DNA from: Fulvimarina manganoxydans
GTDB taxonomy: Bacteria; Pseudomonadota; Alphaproteobacteria; Rhizobiales; Rhizobiaceae
Assembly: GCF_900176465.1 (NCBI RefSeq)
Contig: NZ_FWXR01000004.1
Span: forward strand, 186,001-250,000
Direction: 5' to 3'
DNA length: 64,000 nt
Shown: positions 48,882 to 58,200 of the stretch, one piece after another
Numbering within the stretch: the stretch's first letter is position 1
Layout: every line of letters starts with the position of its first letter
Notes under the pieces: model-generated
The model's database searches: none
The model's input: the letters and a program-made list of their open reading frames with translations, nothing else
What the model was told of the DNA's origin: nothing
Made by a program: the position numbers and the translations under genes

Positions 48882-49040
48882 CCCGTTTCATGCCCCTTGT
48901 TGTAGGGTCAGGGCCTATCGTTGGGCTTTGGTCGGAACAAGGCGAAAGGCCGCAGGCGTTCCCATCGAGCTTTCGCGGTTTCCAACAGGTCGGACCTGCT
49001 TTATCGCGGCGCATGAGCGTGATGGAGTGAAGGCGGAGCC

Positions 49041-50915
49041 GTGAGATATCAGCACCGGGCGAGACAGGATCAGGATAGGGTGGCCATCCTCATCCTGTCC
49101 GACAGATCATATTCTCTCGCCAAGACGATCGCCGGCGAGATCGACGGCGAGATCCATGGCGCTTCGGCGCGTTGCCGCGCCGCTGATGTTCTTTTTGCGA
49201 GCGTCGCCGACCATCTTCGTGCCTTGTTCAACCAAGGCCGGCCGATCGTTGCGGTCATGGCGGCTGGCGCCGCGATTCGCATCCTTGCGCCGGTTCTGTC
49301 TGACAAACGAAGCGAGCCGCCGGTCGTCGTGATGTCCGAAAACGGTGCGAGCGTCGTTCCGATTCTCGGCGGTCACCACGGAGGCAACGATCTCGCGCGC
49401 CGCATCGGCGATATCACCAAGGGTCATGTTGCGATCACGACGGCGGGCGATACCGCCTTCGGCATCGCATTGGACGAGCCGCCGCAGGGCTACCGCCTGG
49501 AGAATACAGAGGAGGCGAAGAGCGTGATGGCTGCGCTCCTGTCGGGCGAGCCAGTTGCGGTCGAGGGTGATGCCGCCTTCCTGAAGGCCGGCCGGTTCGA
49601 GCACGACGAGGGGGCCAGTCATCGACTGACCATATCTGCCGAGGCCAGGGAGCCCCGAAGCGGTGAACTCCTCTACCGCCCGCAGACATTCTTTCTCGGC
49701 CTAGGCGCCGAGCGCGGTGCGCCCCCGGAAGAAGCTCTGGCTCTCGCTGAGGCCGTTCTTTCCGAGGCGAGGGTCAGTCCGCTATCGCTCGCTGCCGTAG
49801 CGTCTCTCGACATGAAGGCCGACGAAGCGGCGATCCATGCGGTGGCCGAGCGTTACGGCGTCCCGGCGCGTTTCTTCGCGGCCGACGCGCTGGAGGCCGA
49901 GGCCTCGCGTCTCGAAAATCCGTCCGAAATCGTCTTTGCGGAAGTCGGTTGCCATGGCGTTGCCGAAGGCGCCGCGCTTGCCTCGGTGGGGGCGGAGGGA
50001 AGGCTGCGCGTTGCGAAGCGCAAATCCCACCGCGTGACGGCCGCCCTGGCCGAGGCGCCCCGCCCGATCGTCCCCCGCAGCGTGGGTCGCAGCCGGGGGC
50101 GTCTTTTCGTCGTCGGCATCGGTCCGGGCCAGGGGGATTGGCGCTCGCCCGAGGCCAGCCGGATGATCGCGGAGGCGAGCGATCTTGTCGGTTATTCGCT
50201 CTATCTCGACCTTCTCGGCCCCCTCGCCAAAGGCAAGACGCGCCATGATTTCGATCTCGGCCGCGAGGAAGCGCGCGTGCGCCACGCGATGGAACTTGCT
50301 GGAGAGGGCCGCGACGTCGCGCTCGTCTGTTCGGGCGATGCGGGCATTTATGCCATGGCGACGCTCGTCTTCGAGTTGCTGGATCGGGGGGACCTGTCGG
50401 ACGGCGCGCGGCGGATTGCGATCGAGGTCGCGCCCGGCATATCCGCGCTTCAGGCCGCTGCCGCGCGGACGGGCGCGCCGCTTGGCCACGATTTCTGTAC
50501 GATCTCGCTGTCCGACCTGCTGACGCCCTGGGAGGATATCCAGCGCCGGGTAAATGCCGCTGCGGAGGGCGATTTCGTTATCGCCTTTTACAATCCCGTC
50601 TCGCGACGCCGACGCACGCAGCTGGCTTATGCCCGCGACGAACTTCTGAAATGGCGTCCGGCGGAGACGCCGGTGATCCTCGCAACCAATCTCGGCCGCG
50701 AATCGGAGCATATCAGGATCGTCCCGCTGGCGGAGCTTCAGGTGGACGATGTGGACATGCTGACCGTCGTCATCGTCGGCTCCTCCAACAGCCGGGTTGT
50801 TCGAACCGGCGATGGCCGCGAATGGGCCTATACGCCGCGCGGTTATGCGCGAAAGTCCGGCAGCGGCATCTCCGCGAGCGAGCCGCGCGACGAAAAGGCA
50901 TTGGAGACAGAATGA
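49041..50915 (+). CDS. cobJ: CbiG-CobJ fusion: precorrin-5A hydrolase-like plus precorrin-3B C17-methyltransferase
   Basis: This 624-residue protein has two halves. Residues 14-335 are CbiG-like: an N-terminal domain with VMAAGAAIRILAPVL and GHHGGND (111-117), then a C-terminal CbiG/CobE domain with LGLGAERGAPPEE and DMKADEAAIHAVAERYG. From about residue 354, RLFVVGIGPGQGDWRSPEA starts a CobJ/CbiH SAM-dependent methylase (YSLYLDLL, SGDAGIYAMA, ISLSDLLTPW, AFYNPVSRRR). CobJ methylates C17 with ring contraction in corrin synthesis; CbiG opens the delta-lactone. Start is the GTG at 49041, with GTG at 49080 (VAILILSD) as an alternative. The stop overlaps cobM (ATGA). Confidence 0.92.
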   Translation: MRYQHRARQDQDRVAILILSDRSYSLAKTIAGEIDGEIHGASARCRAADVLFASVADHLRALFNQGRPIVAVMAAGAAIRILAPVLSDKRSEPPVVVMSENGASVVPILGGHHGGNDLARRIGDITKGHVAITTAGDTAFGIALDEPPQGYRLENTEEAKSVMAALLSGEPVAVEGDAAFLKAGRFEHDEGASHRLTISAEAREPRSGELLYRPQTFFLGLGAERGAPPEEALALAEAVLSEARVSPLSLAAVASLDMKADEAAIHAVAERYGVPARFFAADALEAEASRLENPSEIVFAEVGCHGVAEGAALASVGAEGRLRVAKRKSHRVTAALAEAPRPIVPRSVGRSRGRLFVVGIGPGQGDWRSPEASRMIAEASDLVGYSLYLDLLGPLAKGKTRHDFDLGREEARVRHAMELAGEGRDVALVCSGDAGIYAMATLVFELLDRGDLSDGARRIAIEVAPGISALQAAAARTGAPLGHDFCTISLSDLLTPWEDIQRRVNAAAEGDFVIAFYNPVSRRRRTQLAYARDELLKWRPAETPVILATNLGRESEHIRIVPLAELQVDDVDMLTVVIVGSSNSRVVRTGDGREWAYTPRGYARKSGSGISASEPRDEKALETE

Positions 50916-51688
50916 CCGTCCATTTCATCGGCGCCGGTCCTGGCGCGCCGGATCTCATCACCGTGCGCGGCCTGAGGCTGATCGAGGCGTGTCCCGTCTG
51001 CCTCTATGCTGGCTCGCTCGTGCCCGAAGAGGTGGTCAAAGCGGCGCCGGAAGGCGCGCGCGTCGTCGACACCGCGCCTTTGACACTCGATCAGATCATC
51101 GGCGAGATCGTCGATGCCCATGAAAAGGGTCTCTCCGTCGCGCGGGTCCATTCGGGCGACCCGTCCCTTTATGGGGCGACGGCCGAACAGATGCGCCGGC
51201 TGGATGCGCTGGAAATTCCCTACGACGTGACACCGGGCGTGCCGGCCTTCGCGGCCGCCGCCGCCGCCCTCAAGACGGAGCTGACGGTCCCCAAGATTTG
51301 CCAAAGCGTCGTCCTGACGCGCACGGCCATGAAATCGTCGTCCATGCCGGAGGGTGAGGAGCTGTCGACGCTCGGCCAGAGCGGCGCGACGCTTGCCATT
51401 CATCTGTCGATCCGCAACATTCCCCATATTCAGCGCGAATTGACGCCGCTCGCAGCTTACGGGCCCGACTGCCCGGCAATCGTCGCCTATCGCGTCGGCT
51501 GGCCGGACGAAGCGTTCATTCGCGGTACTTTGTCGGACATTCATCAAAAGGTTCGAGCGGCCAAGCTGACACGCACAGCGCTGATTTTCGTGGGCCGGGC
51601 CCTAGGGGCGAAAGACTTTATCGACTCCAAGCTCTATGATGCCGATCACGTTCATATCCTGCGGCCCAAACGGGGGCAGACGGCATGA
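50912..51688 (+). CDS. cobM: precorrin-4 C11-methyltransferase
   Basis: This 258-residue SAM-dependent enzyme of the tetrapyrrole methylase family adds the C11 methyl during corrin formation. Landmarks are VHFIGAGPGAPDLITVRG, YAGSLVPEEV, RVHSGDPSLYGATAEQM and TPGVPAFAAAAA. It starts inside the cobJ stop codon. Its TGA abuts the stop of the opposing cbiD with no intervening base. Confidence 0.96.
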   Translation: MTVHFIGAGPGAPDLITVRGLRLIEACPVCLYAGSLVPEEVVKAAPEGARVVDTAPLTLDQIIGEIVDAHEKGLSVARVHSGDPSLYGATAEQMRRLDALEIPYDVTPGVPAFAAAAAALKTELTVPKICQSVVLTRTAMKSSSMPEGEELSTLGQSGATLAIHLSIRNIPHIQRELTPLAAYGPDCPAIVAYRVGWPDEAFIRGTLSDIHQKVRAAKLTRTALIFVGRALGAKDFIDSKLYDADHVHILRPKRGQTA

Positions 51689-52831
51689 TCATTCGGCTCG
51701 GGCTATGATCCTACCGCCGCGATCGGTGACGACGACGTCGATCGCGACCGGCGCCCCGCGAAGAAGCGCGCTCGCTTGGATTTGGGCCTCGGTGGCGACA
51801 GGGGCGGCCAGATCGATGCCGGCCGCCTGGCAAAGATCGAGAGCCTCTTTGCCGGTGTTCGCCGCTTCGATCCGGGCCATGACTGCGTGATCGCCGCCCG
51901 CCCGATGAGCCAAAGCGCTCAGAAAGCGCAGGTCCACCTGGCTGCGGCCGGAATGGAGATCCATCGCCCCTTGTGCGAGCTTCGTCATCTTGGCAAAGCC
52001 GCCAGCGATGGTCAGACGATCGACCGGATGGGTTCTCAGATATTTAACGAGCCCGCCGACGAAATCGCCCATGTCGATGAAGGAAAGGTCCGGCAGATGG
52101 GGCAGAAGGCGACGCGCCGCCGTCTCGCTGGCCGAGCCGGTGGGGCCGACGAGATGGGTGACGCCGGCTGCGCGGGCGACATCGACGCCGCGATGGATCG
52201 CATGGATCCAGGAGGCGCAGGAAAAGGGATGGACGATCCCGGTCGTGCCGAGGATCGAGAGGCCACCCACGATGCCGAGGCGTGGGTTCCACGTCTTCTC
52301 GGCCAGCCGGGCGCCATCGACGACACCGATCGTCACGGCGAAATCCGCCGCGATGCCGTGTTCCCCCGCAAGCGCCTCCACCACCTCGCGAATCATCTGA
52401 CGGGGCACCGGATTGATCGCCGGCTCGCCCGGCGGGATCGGCAGGCCATCGCGCGTGACCATGCCGACGCCTTCGCCGGCATGAAAGCTGAGGCCCGCAC
52501 CCGCCTTGCCAGACCGAACCATGGCGACGATTTCGGCCAGATGGGTGACATCCGGATCGTCGCCGGCATCCTTGATGATCGAGGCCATGGCTCCGCCGTC
52601 ATTGAGCGTCTGGCGGCACAGGGCGAAGGCAGGCGTTTCACCGCGTGGGAGGCGGATCGAGACAGGATCGGGAAAACGACCAGTCAGAAGGGCCGTCAGC
52701 GCCGCCCTGGTGGCGGCCGTCGCGCAGGCGCCCGTCGTCCAGCCGCGCCTGAGGCCGGACGCGTCTTGGTCCCCGCGGCGGTTCGTGTCGATGCGGTCCT
52801 GTCCCTTGCTCATGGGCGCTTGATAGCGCAT
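51689..52831 (-). CDS. cbiD: cobalt-precorrin-5B C1-methyltransferase-type CbiD
   Basis: This 380-residue CbiD has RRGWTTGACATAATRAAL (28-45), DGGAMASIIKDAGDDPDVTH, GEPAINPVPRQMI and the glycine-rich PFSCASWIHAIHRG block. CbiD methylates C1 after deacylation of the corrin ring, a step performed by CobF in the classical aerobic route. It is the only gene of the block on the minus strand, convergent with cobM and divergent from cobB (53-bp gap). An internal ATG (MSKGQDRID) could be the true start. Confidence 0.95.
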   Translation of the reverse strand: MRYQAPMSKGQDRIDTNRRGDQDASGLRRGWTTGACATAATRAALTALLTGRFPDPVSIRLPRGETPAFALCRQTLNDGGAMASIIKDAGDDPDVTHLAEIVAMVRSGKAGAGLSFHAGEGVGMVTRDGLPIPPGEPAINPVPRQMIREVVEALAGEHGIAADFAVTIGVVDGARLAEKTWNPRLGIVGGLSILGTTGIVHPFSCASWIHAIHRGVDVARAAGVTHLVGPTGSASETAARRLLPHLPDLSFIDMGDFVGGLVKYLRTHPVDRLTIAGGFAKMTKLAQGAMDLHSGRSQVDLRFLSALAHRAGGDHAVMARIEAANTGKEALDLCQAAGIDLAAPVATEAQIQASALLRGAPVAIDVVVTDRGGRIIARAE

Positions 52832-52884
52832 GCGGCCTGTCTCGGGGATAGGGCAACGCAGGCAAAGGCCGCCAGGAGAGCATC

Positions 52885-54186
52885 GTGACCGGACTTCTCG
52901 TCGCAGCCCCGTCTTCGGGCGCCGGAAAGACGACGGTGACGCTCGCTCTGATCGCCGCGCTCGTCCGGCGAGGCTTTAAAGTCGCCTCCGCCAAGTCGGG
53001 GCCTGACTATATCGACCCGGCCTTTCATCGTGCTGCCGGCGCTCGATCGAGCGTCAATCTCGATCCATGGGCCATGCGGTCCGACTTCATCGAAAGCCTT
53101 GCCGGCGAGGCGGCGCTTGACGCCGATCTCTTCGTCGTCGAGGCGATGATGGGTCTTTTCGACGGCGCGGCCGATGGCACAGGCTCGGCGGCTGATCTGG
53201 CTCAGATGCTGGAACTGCGCGTTGTCCTCGTCGTCGATTGCGCCAAGCAGAGCCATTCGGTCGCCGCGCTCGTCTCCGGCTTTGCTGGCTTTCGTCCCGG
53301 CCTGTCGCTTGCGGGCCTCATTCTCAATCGCGTCGGCTCGGACCGCCACGAAACGCTTCTGCGCGAGGCACTCCGGCCGCTCGGCATTCCAGTTCTCGCG
53401 GCTTTGAGGCGAAGCGGCGATCTGGCCTTGCCCGAGCGCCATTTGGGGCTGGTCCAGGCTCAAGAGCATCGAAACCTCGAGGCCTTTGTCGATCGTGCTG
53501 CCAATTGGGTGGAGCAGGACGCGGATATGGCTGCGATCGCCGAATTCGCTCGCCGCCACGAAACTCGCACGGCGAAGCCGGTCGCGACCCTGCCGCCGCT
53601 CGGCCAGCATATCGCCATCGCAAGCGACGAGGCCTTCGCCTTCGCTTATCCCCATCTTCTTGAAGGCTGGCGGCGGCAGGGCGCTCAGCTCTCGACCTTC
53701 TCGCCGCTCGAAAATGAGGCGCCAGACGAGAGCGCCGACGCGGTCTATCTACCGGGCGGCTATCCCGAACTTCACGGCGGGCGCCTTGCGGCGGCCTCCG
53801 ACTTTCGCGCCGGCATGCTGCGCGCCGCGGATCGGGGCGCGGCGATCCATGGCGAATGCGGAGGCTATATGACCCTGGCCGAGGGGCTGATCGATGCGGG
53901 CGGCGAGCGTCACGCCATGCTTGGCCTTTTACCGCTCGAGACAAGCTTTGCCGAGCGCAAGCTGCATCTCGGCTATCGCCGCATTCGGCCTGTCGCCGAT
54001 GGCCTCTTTCCGGGCGCGATGACAGCGCATGAATTTCATTATGCGACAATCGTCAAGGAAGGTGCGGCGGAACGCCTCTTCGTTGCGGAGGATGCGCGGG
54101 GCGAGCCTATGGGGCCGCAGGGTTTGAGACGTGGCCGGGTCTTTGGCTCTTTCATGCATCTGATCGACCGGGCAGACGATCGATGA
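52885..54186 (+). CDS. cobB: hydrogenobyrinate/cobyrinate a,c-diamide synthase
   Basis: This 433-residue two-domain amidotransferase starts at GTG with GGAGAG upstream. The N-terminal ATP-binding domain opens with LLVAAPSSGAGKTTVTLAL and has SAKSGPDYIDPAFH. The C-terminal glutaminase domain has YLPGGYPELHGG and the class I triad-type HGECGGYM with nucleophile Cys325. It amidates the a and c side chains using glutamine. Its stop overlaps cobC by four bases. Confidence 0.96.
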   Translation: MTGLLVAAPSSGAGKTTVTLALIAALVRRGFKVASAKSGPDYIDPAFHRAAGARSSVNLDPWAMRSDFIESLAGEAALDADLFVVEAMMGLFDGAADGTGSAADLAQMLELRVVLVVDCAKQSHSVAALVSGFAGFRPGLSLAGLILNRVGSDRHETLLREALRPLGIPVLAALRRSGDLALPERHLGLVQAQEHRNLEAFVDRAANWVEQDADMAAIAEFARRHETRTAKPVATLPPLGQHIAIASDEAFAFAYPHLLEGWRRQGAQLSTFSPLENEAPDESADAVYLPGGYPELHGGRLAAASDFRAGMLRAADRGAAIHGECGGYMTLAEGLIDAGGERHAMLGLLPLETSFAERKLHLGYRRIRPVADGLFPGAMTAHEFHYATIVKEGAAERLFVAEDARGEPMGPQGLRRGRVFGSFMHLIDRADDR

Positions 54187-55205
54187 CGCAGACACATGAT
54201 TTAGTCTTGCGGCATGGCGGCGCGCTCGATGCGGCGATCGCGCGGTTTGGCGGCGTGAGAGCGGACTGGCTCGACCTCTCGACAGGGATCAATCCCTTGC
54301 CGCCGTCATTGCCGCCTGTGCCGGCGGATGCCTGGACCCGGCTGCCAGAGCGCGCGGCCGAGGATCGGCTGATCGCCGCCGCGCGATCAGCCTATGGCGC
54401 CGGCAAGGAAGCCGCCATCGTGGCTGGGCCGGGAAGCCAGGCGCTCATCTCGAACCTGCCCTTCTGCCTCCCGCCCTCCAAGATTGCGATCCTTTCGCCG
54501 ACTTATTCGGAGCATGGCCTCGCTTTCGCAGCGGCAGGCCATGACGTCCTCCGAATCTCGCCTCTGGACGCACTGCCGGGCGACGCAGCCACTGTCGTCG
54601 TCGTCAATCCGAACAATCCCGATGGTCGGCATATCGCACCGGCGGATTTGCTGAGTCTTGCAGAGCGTTTGGCGGGCCGTGGAGGGCTTCTTGTCGTAGA
54701 TGAAGCCTTCGTCGATGCCGAGCCGCATTGGAGCCTTGCGGCGTCTGCCGGGATGCCGGGCCTCCTGATCCATCGCTCCTTCGGCAAGGTCTATGGGCTC
54801 GCAGGCCTGCGGCTCGGCTTTGCCTTGACGACTTGCGAGCTTGCCGGCCGACTGTCCGAGCGGCTGGGGCCCTGGGCCGTTTCAGGGCCGGCTTTGGCGA
54901 TTGGGACAGCCATTCTCGAAGATGGCGGACTTCGAAAGCGTCTTTCCAGGCAATTGAACGCCAATGCGGATCGCCTGAAGAGCCTTCTGCAAACGGCCGG
55001 GCTCGAAATTGTGGGGCGAACCGCCCTGTTCGTCACGATCCGGCATGCCAATGCCTATCGCCTCCACGAAGCGCTCTGCGGGCACCATATCCTCACACGG
55101 CCCTTCGATCATTCGCCGGACTGGTTACGTTTCGGTCTCCCCGGTGCCGCCGCAGAGTGGGATCGCCTGGAAGAGGCCTTGGCGAAGATCCTTCGGCTCG
55201 GGTGA
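54183..55205 (+). CDS. cobC: threonine-phosphate decarboxylase-like CobC
   Basis: This 340-residue PLP enzyme of the aminotransferase class I/II fold has DLSTGINPLPPSLP, VVNPNNPDGRH and the Schiff-base lysine K202 in HRSFGKVYGLAGLRLGF. It makes (R)-1-amino-2-propanol phosphate from threonine phosphate for the nucleotide loop of cobalamin. This is CobC in Pseudomonas denitrificans naming, CobD in enterics. The four-base overlap with cobB indicates coupling. Confidence 0.92.
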   Translation: MTQTHDLVLRHGGALDAAIARFGGVRADWLDLSTGINPLPPSLPPVPADAWTRLPERAAEDRLIAAARSAYGAGKEAAIVAGPGSQALISNLPFCLPPSKIAILSPTYSEHGLAFAAAGHDVLRISPLDALPGDAATVVVVNPNNPDGRHIAPADLLSLAERLAGRGGLLVVDEAFVDAEPHWSLAASAGMPGLLIHRSFGKVYGLAGLRLGFALTTCELAGRLSERLGPWAVSGPALAIGTAILEDGGLRKRLSRQLNANADRLKSLLQTAGLEIVGRTALFVTIRHANAYRLHEALCGHHILTRPFDHSPDWLRFGLPGAAAEWDRLEEALAKILRLG

Positions 55206-55297
55206 CGCAAGCGTGCCGGCGGACGCGGTTGCGCCCCGTCGCTTGAGGGTCGATAAGGCCCGCCTGCCAAAGCATCGACCGAAGGACGCCGAGCCGC

Positions 55298-58200
55298 ATG
55301 CATCTCCTCCTTGCGCAAAAGGGCACGATCGACGATGGCGGTGAGGCAATCGATCTCGGCCAGAGCCCGGCCGATCTCGTCGTGCTCTCGGCCGCCGATA
55401 CGGAGATCGCCGGCCTCTCGGCCGCAGCCCATCGGCTCGGTGAGGAGGCGCCGAGCCTGCGTCTCGCCAATCTTCTGCGCCTGAAACATCCGATGTCGGT
55501 CGACACCTATGTCGAGCGGACCCTTCGCCATGCGCGCCTCGTCGTCGTCCGACTTCTCGGTGGCCGGGCCTATTGGCCTTATGGGCTCGATGCGCTGCTG
55601 GCCTCGGCGCAAGCGAACGGCACCAAGCTTTGCGTCCTGCCGGGCGACGACAAGCCGGATCCCGGGCTCGACCCCTATCAGATGGTCGATCCGGCGGATC
55701 GCGATCGCCTTTGGCACTATCTTGTCGAGGGTGGGCCGGAGAATGCGGCACGCTTCCTTCTCGCCTGCCGAGCGCTCTTGGGAAGCGGCGAGGCGCCCGC
55801 CGGAGCCGAGCCTTTGCCCAAGGCGGGGGCGCTGGAGTTCGCTATTGGCGGCGACAACGGCAAAGCTCAGGCGTCGGCCGATCCTCGGCCCCATGTGGCC
55901 ATCGTCTTCTATCGCGCCCTTATCCAAAGTGGCCAGACCGCGGCGATCGAGACGCTTTGCGCCGCCATGCGCGACAAGGGGCTGGACGTCTCGGCCCATT
56001 ATGTCGCGAGCCTCAAGGACGAGGCCTCGATCGCCCATTTGCGACGCGCTTTCACCGATCACTCGCCGGACGTCGTCGTCAATCTAACCGGATTCGCGGT
56101 CTCTTCGCCGGGCGGGACACGCCGGCCGACAATTCTGGAAGAGCGTGGAGCCGTCGTTCTCCAGGCTGTCCTTGCCAGCGGCGCCGAGGAGGCTTGGCTC
56201 GCGTCGTCGCAAGGCCTGTCGGCGCGCGATCTCGATATGAGCGTCGCTTTACCGGAGATCGATGGCCGTGTTCTTTCGAGGGCGGTCGCCTTCAAGAGCG
56301 CAGCTGCTTGGGACGATCTCACCGAGACCGATATCGTCGCCCATCGGCCGCGCCAGGATCGCGTGGATTTCGTCGCAGCCCTTGCTGCGCGCTGGGCCCG
56401 GCTTCGGCGAAAGCCCAATCGCGACAAGCGGATCGCCATCCTGCTGGCCAACTATCCGAACCGCGACGGGCGGCTCGGCAATGGTGTCGGGCTCGACACG
56501 CCCGCTGGAACCATCGAAGTGCTGCGGGCAATGGCGGCTGCAGGCTATGGCGTCGGCCCACTGCCGGCGGATGGCAACGCGCTGATCGAGCATCTGATGG
56601 AAGGCCCGACCAATGCCGGGACGGCCATGCGGACGATCCGCGAAACGCTGACGCTCGAAGACTATCGGCGCTTCTTCTCAGCTTTTCCCGAGACAGTTCG
56701 ACAGGCCATCGAAGAACGTTGGGGCGATCCGGCTGAGGACCCGTTCGTCATCGATCAGGATGGCCGCTCGGTGTTTGCCCTGCCGCTCGCTCGCTTCGGC
56801 GAAACGCTTGTCGGCATCCAGCCAGCGCGCGGCTATAATATCGATCCCAAGGAGACCTATCACTCCCCCGATCTCGTGCCGCCGCATAATTACGTCGCGC
56901 TCTACGCCTTTCTGCGCGAGGCGGCGGATGTGGACGCCATCATTCATATGGGCAAGCACGGCAATCTCGAATGGCTGCCGGGCAAGGCGTTGGCGTTGAG
57001 CGAGACCTGTTTTCCCGAAGCGTTGATGGGGCCGATGCCGCATCTCTACCCCTTTATAGTCAATGATCCGGGCGAGGGGACGCAGGCCAAGCGCCGGACG
57101 AGCGCGGTGATCGTCGATCATCTGACCCCACCGCTGACCCGCGCCGAAACCTATGGCGACCTGAAGGACCTCGAAGCGCTGGTGGACGAGTATTACGAGG
57201 CTTCCGGCAGTGATCCCCGTCGTTTGGCGCTTCTGAAGCCGCGCATTCTCGATCTCGTCCGCGACATCGGTCTCGACATTGATGCCGGCATAGGCACCGA
57301 CGAGGCTGAAGACACGGCGCTTGAAAAACTCGACGCCTATCTTTGCGATCTGAAGGAAATGCAGATCCGCGACGGGCTGCACATTTTCGGCCGCGCGCCG
57401 GAAGGGCGGCTTCTGACCGACCTGACCGTCGCCCTGTCCCGGCTGAAACGCGGCGAGGCGCCGGGCGAGGGCTCGCTGCATCGAGCGATCGCGGACGACC
57501 TCTTGAATGACGATCGCGCCGAACCTGGCGACGGCGCAACCAGCTCCGAGCGTTTTGACCCGCTCGATTGCGACATGGCGGCTCCCTGGCGGGGAAGGTG
57601 TCCACAGGCGCTTGCGGATCTGTCCACCGAGCCCTGGCGCAGCCAAGGCGACACGGTCGAGCGGATCGAACTCCTGGCTTCGCGGCTCGTGGCCGGCGAG
57701 GCGAAGCCGGAAGGCATGGCACGAACGACCGTGGTTCTCCACGATATCCACAGCTGCCTTCAGCCGAAAGTCAGAGCCTGTGGAGAGGCAGAGATTGCCG
57801 GGCTGATGGCGGGGTTGTCGGGACGCTTCGTCGAGCCAGGGCCGTCCGGCGCGCCGACCCGGGGGCGGCCGGATGTTCTGCCGACAGGCCGCAATTTCTT
57901 TTCCGTCGATACGCGCACCGTCCCGACAGAGGCGGCCTATGAGCTCGGCAAAGCGTCGGCGGAGCTTCTCGTCACGCGCCATCTTCAGGACCATGGCGAC
58001 TGGCCGAAGGCGATCGGCGTCACCGCCTGGGGCACGTCGAATATGCGAACCGGCGGCGACGATATCGCCCAGGCTCTTGCGCTGATCGGCGCGGCACCGG
58101 AGTGGGACCGGGCCTCGCGGCGCGTCACCGGCTTTCGGGTGCTGACGCTGGCCGAGCTCGGTCGCCCTCGGGTCGACGTGACCTTGCGAATTTCGGGCTT

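Noticed and set aside
48882-49040. Cobalamin riboswitch ahead of the cobalamin block
   Set aside because: I looked for the B12 box and the usual paired core here and in the gaps at 52832-52884 and 55206-55297, and saw none. A covariance search would settle it.
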